DNA of 64,000 nucleotides, taken from contig DATKYS010000118.1 of NCBI GenBank assembly GCA_035528375.1, positions 1 to 64,000 on the forward strand, given 5' to 3'. Shown here piece by piece: positions 53,922 through 61,296 of the stretch. The stretch is from a bacterium. GTDB lineage: Bacteria > RBG-13-66-14. Each line of letters starts with the position of its first letter. Position 1 is the stretch's first letter. The notes beneath the pieces were generated by a model. The model had not been told where the DNA came from, did not search any database, and saw nothing but the letters and a program-made list of their open reading frames with translations. A program made the translations under genes and the position numbers.

Positions 53922-54371
53922 TCAGTGCTTGATGTCCAGCATCTCGACGACGGCATCGGCCCGCTTCACCAGTTCCACCGGCGCCCTGCGGCCGGTGAGG
54001 ACCAGCTCCAAGGGGAATCCCACACGGAACACCGTCTCGACGTCCGCGAGGGGGATAAAACCGGCCTCCACCGCGTCCAGGAGCCCGTCCAGCACCAGCA
54101 GGTCATGGCCCCGGGCCTCGATTAGGTCGAGAGCCGTCCGCCAGCCCTTTTCCGCCGAGCTCCGCCCGCCCTCGCCGAGGTCGCAGGGAAAAACCTCGAT
54201 TCCCAGCTTGACCGCCGACTCGGCCTCCCCGGACGTTTCCGGCCTCAGAAACCGCACCACCGCCACCCGTCCACCATTACCGCGCCGGCCCATCGCCAGG
54301 CCGAAAGCGGCGGCGCTGCCGGTCTCGACCTCGCCGGAATAGATCCTGACCCTGCGATCCGTATCAGCCAC
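53922..54371 (-). CDS. BtuR/CobA-like corrinoid adenosyltransferase homologue, P-loop lost
   Basis: The 149-residue protein aligns by eye with BtuR/CobO ATP:corrinoid adenosyltransferases over its second half: HDLLVLDGLLDAVEAGFIPL and LELVLTGRRAPVELVKRADAVVEM, ending in DIKH. The N-terminus has IYSGEVETGSAAAFGLAMG where the family has a G-x-x-x-x-G-K-T/S P-loop, so the lysine and threonine that bind ATP are missing. It is shorter than typical members. It may be non-catalytic or use another nucleotide. It lies 30 bases downstream of the HD-GYP gene. Confidence 0.78.
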   Translation of the reverse strand: MADTDRRVRIYSGEVETGSAAAFGLAMGRRGNGGRVAVVRFLRPETSGEAESAVKLGIEVFPCDLGEGGRSSAEKGWRTALDLIEARGHDLLVLDGLLDAVEAGFIPLADVETVFRVGFPLELVLTGRRAPVELVKRADAVVEMLDIKH

Positions 54372-54401
54372 TCCATGCTCCTTGAAGCGGGATAAATCCG
54401 G

Positions 54402-56447
54402 TCAGACCTCGTCGCCGTGCTTGGCGGTGATCAGCCGGACGAAGAGGGACACCACCTTCGGGTCGTAGCGCGAGCCGGCCTCGGCCTCGAGCTCGGCCAG
54501 GGCCGACCGGGCGGTTTTGGGCTGCTGGTACCGTCGTCCCGAGATCATCGCGTCGTAGGAGTCCGCGACCGCCACCAGGCGTGCGCCGACGTAAACCTCC
54601 TCGCCCGCGAGCCCCAGGGTGTAACCCTTCCCGTCCCAGCGCTCGTGATGCTGGCGGACGGTCTTGATGCACTCCTCGTCGAAACCGAGGAGCTTGAGGA
54701 TGTCCGCGCCGACCTCGGGGTGCGCCTCCACCTGTCTCTGCTCCTCCTCGGAGAGCTGCACCGTGTCCTGGATGGTGGCGTCGGCCAGGGTGGCTATCAT
54801 GCCGACGTCGTGCAGAATGGCGCCGTAGACGATCTGGTGGATCTCCTGCCGGGGAAGGTCCATCATCTGCGCGAGCTTGGCCACGTAACGGCTGACGCGC
54901 TCGGAGTGACCGCGGGTGTAGGGATCGCGGGAGTCTATGGCGGCGATGAGACGGCCGACGGTGTCGCGGTCGTGCTTGTGCAGGCGCTGGAACAGGCGGG
55001 CGTTCTCCAGGTGGACGGACACCTGCTTGGAGAGGCTCCAGATGAGGTGCAGATCCTCGGCGTCGTAATCCAGTTGCCCGACCTTGGGCCCCAGGGCCAG
55101 GATGCCGAGGAACTCGCGCGTAGAGACGAGCCCGCAGACCATCGTAAAACCCAGCTCGGTCAGCTTCTGCTTCAGGCTGCCCGAGCCGTCCTCGGTCAGG
55201 GCGTCCAGCGGCAACGGCTTCTTCGTCGTCAAGAGCTCACGGCGGACGTCCTCGGAGAGAACCTGGGAGTAGGTCAGGTCGAGCTCGTCGGTGATGCCCT
55301 TGGCGAGCTTGAGGTTCAGGTGGTCGCCCTCCATCAGGAAGACCGCCGTGCGGCTGACGCCGAGCTGGCCGATGACGATGACCAGGAAGGTGTTCAACAG
55401 CTCGTGAACGGCGAATTGGCCGCTGAAATCACGGGCGGCCTGGAACATGGTCTTGAGCTCGAGGGTCTTGCGGGTGAGCTTTTTACCGGCAAGGGTCAGC
55501 TCCTCGTCCGCCTGCGTCAGCCGCTCCGAAGCAGCCGCCAGTTCACCGACTAAAGGCTCGACCGAGAGGTGGTAGAGGATGAACCAGTTGAGCTGGCGGC
55601 CCAGGAGGGCGAGGGCTTCGACCTCACCCTCGATGATGGGGCTGGGACCGAAACAGATGAACGCGTGGAGACCCTCGCCCGAGCGGATGCGGAGAATGCC
55701 CTGCGTGCCCGCCATCTGTAGCGTCTCAAGCTCCTCCGACGAGGGGAACGTACGGCGCCAGCGCGGGAAGAGGAGGAAGTCGCTCTTCGCGCCGCGCAGA
55801 CGGTCCACGAAATCCCCGTCCACGGGCAGGCGAAAGCCCGGGCCGATGCCGATCCCCTGGCCCGCGACGACCAGGGGCGCGAAAAATCCGTCGCCCGTCT
55901 GGTTGAAGAGCGCCATCCACGGGATGCCGAAGACGTCAACGGCGGCGCTGAGGGCCAGCGCGATGGGCTGATCAGAGCTCCTGAGACGGACCAGGATGTC
56001 TGAAAACTCGAGCACGTCCTTGGGGGTGGCCAGGGAGCGAAGGGGGACCTCGATGGGGGACTCGGGCACCAGGACTTCGGACGTCGTGGGGGTCAGGTGG
56101 GAAAAATGGTCCAGGGCCTCGTCAACCGAGTCGTAAATTTTAAAGTAATCCAGAAGGTCCAGGGATTCCAGCACGCGACGGATGCGGGGGGGGATGAGCG
56201 CGAAAACGATGTCGCCGTCCGAGGCCCGGACCTCCTTGGCCACGGAGATAAAGGCGCCCACGCCCGCGCTGGAGATGAACTCGAGCTTATCGAGGATGAA
56301 GACGGTGTTGTACACACCCTCGCCCAGGCAGACCTCGAAGAGTTTCTGGATGTCCGTCGAGCCCTCGATGCCGAGCATGCCGGAAATTTCGTAGACGCGG
56401 ACGCCGTCCGGGGTGGTGCGGTTGAGGGTTATGGAGAGCTCGTGCAT
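54402..56447 (-). CDS. STAS-GAF-GAF-HD-GYP regulatory protein
   Basis: The 681-residue protein combines four parts. Residues 1-115 are a STAS domain of the RsbV/anti-sigma antagonist type (ISGMLGIEGSTDIQKLF, phosphosite region FISSAGVGAFIS with Ser60). Residues about 140-290 and 335-480 are GAF-like (the second with VLSEDVRRELLTTKKPL). A coiled coil lies between them. Residues about 490-675 are HD-GYP: HDVGM, then QHHERWDGKGYTLGLAGEEV. HD-GYP enzymes hydrolyse cyclic di-GMP. Here the Pro of the GYP triplet is Thr and the HDIGK lysine is Met. An RsbW-like kinase gene lies just upstream, so phosphorylation of STAS may control output. Confidence 0.9.
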   Translation of the reverse strand: MHELSITLNRTTPDGVRVYEISGMLGIEGSTDIQKLFEVCLGEGVYNTVFILDKLEFISSAGVGAFISVAKEVRASDGDIVFALIPPRIRRVLESLDLLDYFKIYDSVDEALDHFSHLTPTTSEVLVPESPIEVPLRSLATPKDVLEFSDILVRLRSSDQPIALALSAAVDVFGIPWMALFNQTGDGFFAPLVVAGQGIGIGPGFRLPVDGDFVDRLRGAKSDFLLFPRWRRTFPSSEELETLQMAGTQGILRIRSGEGLHAFICFGPSPIIEGEVEALALLGRQLNWFILYHLSVEPLVGELAAASERLTQADEELTLAGKKLTRKTLELKTMFQAARDFSGQFAVHELLNTFLVIVIGQLGVSRTAVFLMEGDHLNLKLAKGITDELDLTYSQVLSEDVRRELLTTKKPLPLDALTEDGSGSLKQKLTELGFTMVCGLVSTREFLGILALGPKVGQLDYDAEDLHLIWSLSKQVSVHLENARLFQRLHKHDRDTVGRLIAAIDSRDPYTRGHSERVSRYVAKLAQMMDLPRQEIHQIVYGAILHDVGMIATLADATIQDTVQLSEEEQRQVEAHPEVGADILKLLGFDEECIKTVRQHHERWDGKGYTLGLAGEEVYVGARLVAVADSYDAMISGRRYQQPKTARSALAELEAEAGSRYDPKVVSLFVRLITAKHGDEV

Positions 56448-56632
56448 GGCCGTGGGTGCCCCGGTTAATAGGAAACGAAATTACGTCCCCGGTAAAACGG
56501 ACGTGGAGGGGTGGTTATCTTCTTTAATAGCCAATCACAAACCGTGCCAGCTCCGTAGAGGCGTGCCGAGGTGGTGAATCCACGAGCCGCCATCCGGATC
56601 GAAACCGCAAAACTACTGCGGGTCGGGGCTTT

Positions 56633-57115
56633 TCAAGGCGTAGGTCGCACCTTGAACCCCTTCTTCATCTCCAGAACGTTCAGGCCGTCCCGGTTGTAGA
56701 AGTTGACCTCGTCCATCAGGTTGTGGATCATCCAGAGGCCCAGCCCTCCGTCGGCCCCCCTGTCAATGAGCTCCCACACGTCGGGCGAGGTGCGACCTCC
56801 GGTGCGACCTCCGGTGCGACCCACGTCGTCGGGAGGCCGGAAGGGGGGTCCCGAATCGTAGATGAAGATGATTGCCGCGGATTCCTGTATCTCCAGCTCC
56901 ACCTTGATGTCGAGCTTCGGGGAGTCTTTGTAGGCGTGCTCGATGACGTTGGCGCAGCCCTCGTAAACCGCCAGGGTTATGTCGTCGCGCACGGTTCCCG
57001 GTACGCCGTGCAGGGAAGCCACCCGGTTGACGAACCGCTTGATACCCGCCAGGGCCTCGAGGTCGGATTTCAACCGGATGCTGTACTTGTTGTGCTTCAT
57101 CCTCGCCGGGTTCAC
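56633..57115 (-). CDS. RsbW-like anti-sigma / serine kinase (GHKL ATPase)
   Basis: The protein has about 160 residues from GTG 57115 (ATG 57100 is the alternative). GHKL boxes are visible: N-box AVYEGCANVIEHAY, G1 IFIYDSGPPF and G2 ADGGLGLWMI. It fits the RsbW/SpoIIAB/HATPase_c_2 group that phosphorylates STAS partners and binds sigma factors. The ATP-lid loop contains three G-R-T-G units from a 12-base tandem repeat. The downstream gene in the same direction encodes a STAS-HD-GYP protein, a plausible partner. The 185-base gap between them holds nothing I recognise. Confidence 0.87.
   Translation of the reverse strand: MNPARMKHNKYSIRLKSDLEALAGIKRFVNRVASLHGVPGTVRDDITLAVYEGCANVIEHAYKDSPKLDIKVELEIQESAAIIFIYDSGPPFRPPDDVGRTGGRTGGRTSPDVWELIDRGADGGLGLWMIHNLMDEVNFYNRDGLNVLEMKKGFKVRPTP
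56789..56824 (+). repeat. Three 12-base tandem repeats in the RsbW-like gene
   Basis: Two exact copies of GGTGCGACCTCC and one variant lie in frame in the leftward gene and code for repeated Gly-Arg-Thr units in the ATP-lid loop. Confidence 0.85.
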
Positions 57116-57504
57116 GGGACCCCCGAAACCCGCGTTCGGAGGGTAATTACGGCCCTATCAGCAAGCAATGATAGGGCTTGGCGTAAAAAAAGTCAACGCA
57201 GCCGATTTTAAAGCTCACGCTCGATAACTATTTGATATACAACGAATTAGGCTCTATGAACCCCGGGGCGGGTGGGGCTTTATCCCTCTAAAAGGGCTGA
57301 TGGAGCGGTTTTTTCGTAAATTTTTTCTTGACAAGCCTTGGAAAGCCTGTTTATAGTAGCTTCGTCGGTTGCAGAAAAGCGTAAACGCGCTTTAAACAAC
57401 GCTTCACATGTAGTGACCCCCGGTTTCAGTTTAAACTGAGCCGGCAAGCAGAAGTTCCATAAAACGAGACAGGCGCGAAAGCGCCGCTACCCCAAGGGGG
57501 AAAA
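57116..57504 (+). other. 389-base gap: HU promoter, long leader and palindrome
   Basis: No ORF is credible. It contains the HU promoter at 57328-57357 and a palindrome centred on TTTAAA (CAGTTTAAACTG, near 57427). The leader between transcription start and ATG is about 140 bases, long enough for regulation. AAGGGGG precedes the HU start. Confidence 0.5.
57328..57357 (+). promoter_or_regulatory. Strong sigma70-type promoter of HU
   Basis: A consensus TTGACA and TATAGT are 18 bases apart. The region around them is AT-rich against the GC-rich background. Confidence 0.75.
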
Positions 57505-57777
57505 ATGACCAAGCAAGACCTCATCGATCGCATCGCCAGCCAGACCGGACTCACCAAGCGCCAGGCTGGCCAGGCCCTCAATGCCGTTGTTGACGGCATC
57601 AAGGGCGCCATGAAGAAGGGCGAGCGCGTGACCCTCGTCGGCTTCGGCACCTTCTTCGTCGCCCAGCGGAAGTCCCGCACCGGCCGCAACCCGCGGACAC
57701 AGCAGAAAATCAACATCCCGGCCCGCAAGGTTCCGAACTTCCGTGCCGGCAAAGAGCTCAAGCACCTGGTTCGGTAA
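57505..57777 (+). CDS. hup: HU-family DNA-binding protein
   Basis: The 90-residue protein is a full-length HU: MTKQDLIDRIASQTGLTKRQ at the N-terminus, GFGTFFVAQRKSRTGRNPRT with the DNA-arm residues, and VPNFRAGKELKHLVR at the end. It forms dimers that bend DNA and organise the nucleoid. The consensus promoter and strong terminator fit its usual high expression. Confidence 0.96.
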   Translation: MTKQDLIDRIASQTGLTKRQAGQALNAVVDGIKGAMKKGERVTLVGFGTFFVAQRKSRTGRNPRTQQKINIPARKVPNFRAGKELKHLVR

Positions 57778-57794
57778 CGGGATAACCCGTTCGC

Positions 57795-57823
57795 AAAAAG
57801 GGCCCCCCAAAGGGGCCCTTTTT
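57795..57823 (+). terminator. Terminator after HU
   Basis: AAAAAGGGCCCC and GGGGCCCTTTTT pair around a five-base loop. The T-run is within the stem. Confidence 0.85.
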
Positions 57824-57988
57824 AAAGCGGAGATACACGGCTTCACCGACCGCATTCCACTTCTTCGTGAGAAGGATCCCCCGAAGGGGCCCCATTTTAA
57901 CGGGTGTCGAGGATAAAGAAAAGCCCGCGAAGGTAGACCGAGACGGGTCCTCGAAGGGGCCCTTTTTAACGCTCAAGAAGCCCGCGAA
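57808..57988 (+). repeat. Imperfect repeats of the HU terminator arm in a gene-free stretch
   Basis: A string like GAAGGGGCCC followed by a T-run and AAC occurs at 57808, 57881 and 57951. AAGCCCGCGAA occurs at about 57921 and 57978, after the second and third copies, so a block of 40-70 bases seems duplicated. The 380-base gap 57778-58157 has no gene. It ends with an unrelated hairpin at 58079-58098 (GGCGGGTC/GACCCGCC). Confidence 0.6.
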
Positions 57989-58157
57989 AAATCCACGCCG
58001 CACCTCGTAGGCCGGAGATTACCATCCCCGCCGAATAAGACCGATCCACCAGTCGGCGCACAGGAACGTTATAGAACGGGCGGGTCAGGAGACCCGCCTC
58101 TACGTTAAAAAAACCACCCCAGGCCGGCCCCCGAAGTCCCCGTAGGTCGTACCTGCC

Positions 58158-59264
58158 CTACACCGGGTTCTCCGCCACCCGAGCTCGCGATACAGCGGCG
58201 GGTCGTTCGGCTGGTCGTTTACGCCAGAGCATGTCCACGAAGGCCTCGAGCCTCGTCTGCAATCCCGCCCGCCCCGTGGACTCGTCAATGTCCAGCGACA
58301 GCACCGCCATGCCGGTCTGGGCGCCGATGCGCGGCAGTATGCTCTTGGCAACAATCTCCGGGATGCAGGTGAACGGCGACAACTGTATGACGCCGTCGAA
58401 GCCTTCCCGCGCGTAAATGACGCTCTCTCCGACGCTCTCCCGCCCATCCCCCCCGACCCAGAACTCCAGGAACAGCCTCGACGCCCGGGCAATCCGGTGT
58501 TTGGTCCATCGCCGGTAGATTCCGCCCAGCAGCCACTTGGTGACGTAAAGGCTCCGGTGGACCTCGACGCCAAGGTAGCCCAGGGTCCGTTCTACGTCGC
58601 AGTTGGCGAAGGCGTCCAGGACGACGAAAATTTCCCCGACGATGCCGACGCGGAGCGGCTCGAAGTCGCGCCTGGTGGGCACGTGGTGGGAGAAGAAACG
58701 CCCTATACACTCCACCAGGTCGTCGTAGCGGTGGATGGTGGGTATCTTCGCTACGCGCGCGAGCGCCAGGGCCATGGCCTGGTCCGTCGAGCCGGGGTGG
58801 AGCTCGCGCGGACGGTAGAAATGGGACAGGCGCTCGATCTCCTCCACCACCTTGAGCAAGCGCCACGCATACACGGTCTGGGTAATCCGCTCCGCCCAGG
58901 TCATGCCCGGGCTCATCCGCTTGATGTTGGCGATGACGGGCGGCTCGAGGAGGTAGAGCTCCAGGGGGTGGCCGTGCTCGGCCAGTATCTGGCGGTGCAG
59001 CACGCCGTAGAGCCCGGCGCGGCAAGGGCCTCTGCCCCCCGAGGTGAAGATGGCCTGAATCTCGGGGTGCTGCGCCAGCGCCTGGAAGTACTGACCCGTG
59101 ATTATCTTGAAGGGGAAGCAGACGAACTCGGGGCTGTAGCGCGTGCCCAGGGAGAGGGTGTGCTTGGTCGTGGGGGGCGGGATGAAGACCCGGTGCCCGA
59201 ATCCCTCCAGAAAGCGCCGGTAGCCGAGGTGGCAGAGCCCCATGCGGGGGGTGGTGATGTTCAT
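58158..59264 (-). CDS. COG3581 / HgdB-like protein (acyl-CoA dehydratase activase-related)
   Basis: The 368-residue protein has the pattern of COG3581/DUF2229 proteins: RMGLCHLGYRRFLEGFG, VFIPPPTTKHTLSLGTRYSPE, FVCFPFKIITGQYFQAL and TSGGRGPCRAGLYGVLHR. Cysteines in VCFPFK, GPCRAG and the FTCIPE region could ligate an iron-sulfur cluster. Relatives are 2-hydroxyacyl-CoA dehydratase components or their archerase-type activators. The usual partner activase is not next to it, so the physiological role is open. ATG 59264 is chosen from conserved N-terminal similarity. Confidence 0.8.
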   Translation of the reverse strand: MNITTPRMGLCHLGYRRFLEGFGHRVFIPPPTTKHTLSLGTRYSPEFVCFPFKIITGQYFQALAQHPEIQAIFTSGGRGPCRAGLYGVLHRQILAEHGHPLELYLLEPPVIANIKRMSPGMTWAERITQTVYAWRLLKVVEEIERLSHFYRPRELHPGSTDQAMALALARVAKIPTIHRYDDLVECIGRFFSHHVPTRRDFEPLRVGIVGEIFVVLDAFANCDVERTLGYLGVEVHRSLYVTKWLLGGIYRRWTKHRIARASRLFLEFWVGGDGRESVGESVIYAREGFDGVIQLSPFTCIPEIVAKSILPRIGAQTGMAVLSLDIDESTGRAGLQTRLEAFVDMLWRKRPAERPAAVSRARVAENPV

Positions 59265-59371
59265 GCTCCCGCCAAACTGCGGCGAACTGCGCCGTCGGCT
59301 GCTATAATAGCCCCGGAAGCACCCCGATGTCTACCGGTTCCCGGGACTGCCCGCCCGGGGGTGCGGACAGG

Positions 59372-59857
59372 ATGAGCGACTTGCAGCGTTCAATCGCAGT
59401 CTTCGCCCTACTCGCCCTTGCCGCATCCGCCTCCGGCGCGGGCACCGCCGTGTTCCCCCTCGACCCCGGCGAGTGGCTCTCCGGCGGTTTGGCGGCGTGG
59501 CTCGGCCGGGCGCTGGACGCCGCGGGGTACGGGGCGGAGATGGCGGACCCGACGATAGCGCCGGGCGACCTGGCGGGGATGAACCGGGCGGCCGCCGCGG
59601 GCGGCTTTGAGCGTCTCCTCGTCGTCAACTGCGGCTACCTCGGGGACCGGGTCACCGTCGAGCTCCTCCTCTTCGACACCGCCGGGGAAACGCTGGTCGG
59701 CTCCTGGCGGGGATTGATCAGTTACGACGCCCTCCAAAGAGAGCTACCCTCCGGCCTGAGGGCGATTTTCGGGGATATCCGCCTCCCCGAGGCCGAGGAT
59801 CCCGCCACTTTCCTGGACGACCGCCGGGCGGACTTCACCGCCTCCCTCGGAGGGTGA
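59372..59857 (+). CDS. Small secreted protein of unknown function
   Basis: From ATG 59372 the protein has 161 residues with a signal peptide (SIAVFALLALAASASGAG). The mature part contains GFERLLVVNCGYLGDRVTVELLLFDTAGETLVG, a beta-rich stretch reminiscent of secreted proteins that sense or scale output. I do not recognise a family. It overlaps the RNase HI gene start by four bases, so the two are coupled. A TATAAT-like box at 59303 could serve it. Confidence 0.6.
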   Translation: MSDLQRSIAVFALLALAASASGAGTAVFPLDPGEWLSGGLAAWLGRALDAAGYGAEMADPTIAPGDLAGMNRAAAAGGFERLLVVNCGYLGDRVTVELLLFDTAGETLVGSWRGLISYDALQRELPSGLRAIFGDIRLPEAEDPATFLDDRRADFTASLGG

Positions 59858-60279
59858 TGGAAGAGGTGCAGGCCAGGCTCTTCACCGACGGGGGGGCCCG
59901 GGGAAACCCCGGCCCCGCGGCCTACGGGCTCGTGCTCTACGATGCGGACGGAAACGAGCTTCTCCGTCGCGCGAAAGAGATAGGCCGCGCCACGAACAAC
60001 GTCGCCGAGTACTCCGCCGTCATCGCCGGCCTGGAGCTCGCCCGCCGACTCGGGCTCACCGGGCTGGACGTTTACCTGGACGCCCAGCTCGTCGTCCGCC
60101 AGCTCACCGGCGAGTACAGGACGAAAGACCCCCGCCTCGCCGAGCTGAAGGCCCGGGCGCTCGCCCTCGCTCGGGAACTGACCCGAGTCCGCTTTCACTT
60201 CATCCCCCGGGAGAAGAACCGCCTCGCCGATTCCCTCGTCAACGCGGCCCTCGACGGCCGGGACCCCGACACCCTATGA
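59854..60279 (+). CDS. Ribonuclease HI family protein
   Basis: The 141-residue protein has RNase H fold residues: the first catalytic aspartate in LFTDGGARGNPGPAAYG, the glutamate in NNVAEYSAVIAGLELA, aspartate in VYLDAQLVV, and the last aspartate in NRLADSLVNAAL. It cleaves RNA in RNA-DNA hybrids. Start GTG 59854 or ATG 59857 are equally possible. It ends in a four-base overlap with the ApbE gene. Confidence 0.9.
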   Translation: MMEEVQARLFTDGGARGNPGPAAYGLVLYDADGNELLRRAKEIGRATNNVAEYSAVIAGLELARRLGLTGLDVYLDAQLVVRQLTGEYRTKDPRLAELKARALALARELTRVRFHFIPREKNRLADSLVNAALDGRDPDTL

Positions 60280-61259
60280 GAAAAATCCTCCGAGCCGCGC
60301 CCCTCCTCCTCCCGCTGATAGTGTCCTGCGCCGCCGAGGAGCGGGACGGCTTCTTCGCCATGGACACCGTGGTGGAGCTCTGCGCCGTGGGCGGGGAGAG
60401 CGCCCTGGACGCGGCCCGACGAGCGGTGGAGGACGTGGAGGGCTGGGCCGACTGCTACGACCCCGAGGCGGAGTTGTACCGGCTCAACCTGTCGGCGGGC
60501 GGGGGACCGGTGCGGGTCTCTAAGGGTCTGGCGGAGGTCCTGGAGGTGTCACTCCGGGTCGCCGAGAAATCCGGCGGCGCCTTCGACCCCACCGTCCTGC
60601 CCCTCGTAGAAGCCTACGGGTTCAACGGGGAGAAACGGAGGGTGCCCGGCGACGAGGAAATTTCGAGGATACTCCCCCGCGTGGATTACCGGCGGGTCGG
60701 GCTCGCCGGGGACGGCGTGGATATTCCGGAAGGAGTCGCCCTGGACCTGGGCGGCGTAGCCAAGGGGTACGCCGCAGACCGGGCCCTTGAGGCGATGAAA
60801 GAAGCCGGCGCCGAGGCGGGACTGGTCAACATCGGCGGGGACATCGCCGTGTTCGGGGAAAGGGCCGGCGGCGGTTCGTGGACCATCGGGGTCCAGCACC
60901 CCCGTGCGCCGGGGGAGCTCTTCGCCGTCCTGGAGCTACAGAGCGGGGCGGTGGCCACCTCGGGGGATTACGAGCGCTACTTCATCGAGGACGGCGTGCG
61001 CTACCACCACATCCTCGATCCGAGGACGGGCCGGCCCGCGCGTGGGCTCGTCTCGGTGACCGTCACCGCGCCCGTGTGCGTCCTGGCCGACGCCTACGCC
61101 ACCGCCGTGTTCGTCCTGGGGCCGGAGGAAGGGCTGAGGCTCCTGGAGGCCGACGACGACCTGGAGGGGCTGCTCATTTTCGCCAAGACCGACGGGGGGC
61201 TCGATTTCACCGTCACGGACGGTCTCGAGGGAAGGCTGGAGCTCCTGAGCGGTAAATAA
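60276..61259 (+). CDS. apbE: FAD:protein FMN transferase (ApbE), lipoprotein
   Basis: The 327-residue protein has a lipobox (LLLPLIVSC). The ApbE pattern follows: FFAMDTVVELCAVGG, GGAFDPTVLPLVEAYGF, ALDLGGVAKGYAADRAL, LVNIGGDIAVFG, YHHILDPRTGRPARGL and ADAYATAVFVLGPEEGL, with the Asp and Thr that bind magnesium. It attaches FMN to Ser or Thr of extracytoplasmic flavoproteins such as Rnf or NQR subunits, though none are in the window. Confidence 0.92.
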   Translation: MRKILRAAPLLLPLIVSCAAEERDGFFAMDTVVELCAVGGESALDAARRAVEDVEGWADCYDPEAELYRLNLSAGGGPVRVSKGLAEVLEVSLRVAEKSGGAFDPTVLPLVEAYGFNGEKRRVPGDEEISRILPRVDYRRVGLAGDGVDIPEGVALDLGGVAKGYAADRALEAMKEAGAEAGLVNIGGDIAVFGERAGGGSWTIGVQHPRAPGELFAVLELQSGAVATSGDYERYFIEDGVRYHHILDPRTGRPARGLVSVTVTAPVCVLADAYATAVFVLGPEEGLRLLEADDDLEGLLIFAKTDGGLDFTVTDGLEGRLELLSGK

Positions 61260-61278
61260 AAAAGGGCTCCGAGAGCCC
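61257..61278 (-). terminator. Leftward terminator of the MscS-type gene
   Basis: GGGCTC and GAGCCC pair, and read leftward they are followed by six T from the A-run at 61257-61263. It separates convergent genes. Confidence 0.6.
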
Positions 61279-61296
61279 CGTCGTATAGTCCGCGCG

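Noticed and set aside
57758-58003. Leftward 81-codon ORF after HU
   Set aside because: Its KKGPF units come from the repeated terminator arms. No other coding sign.
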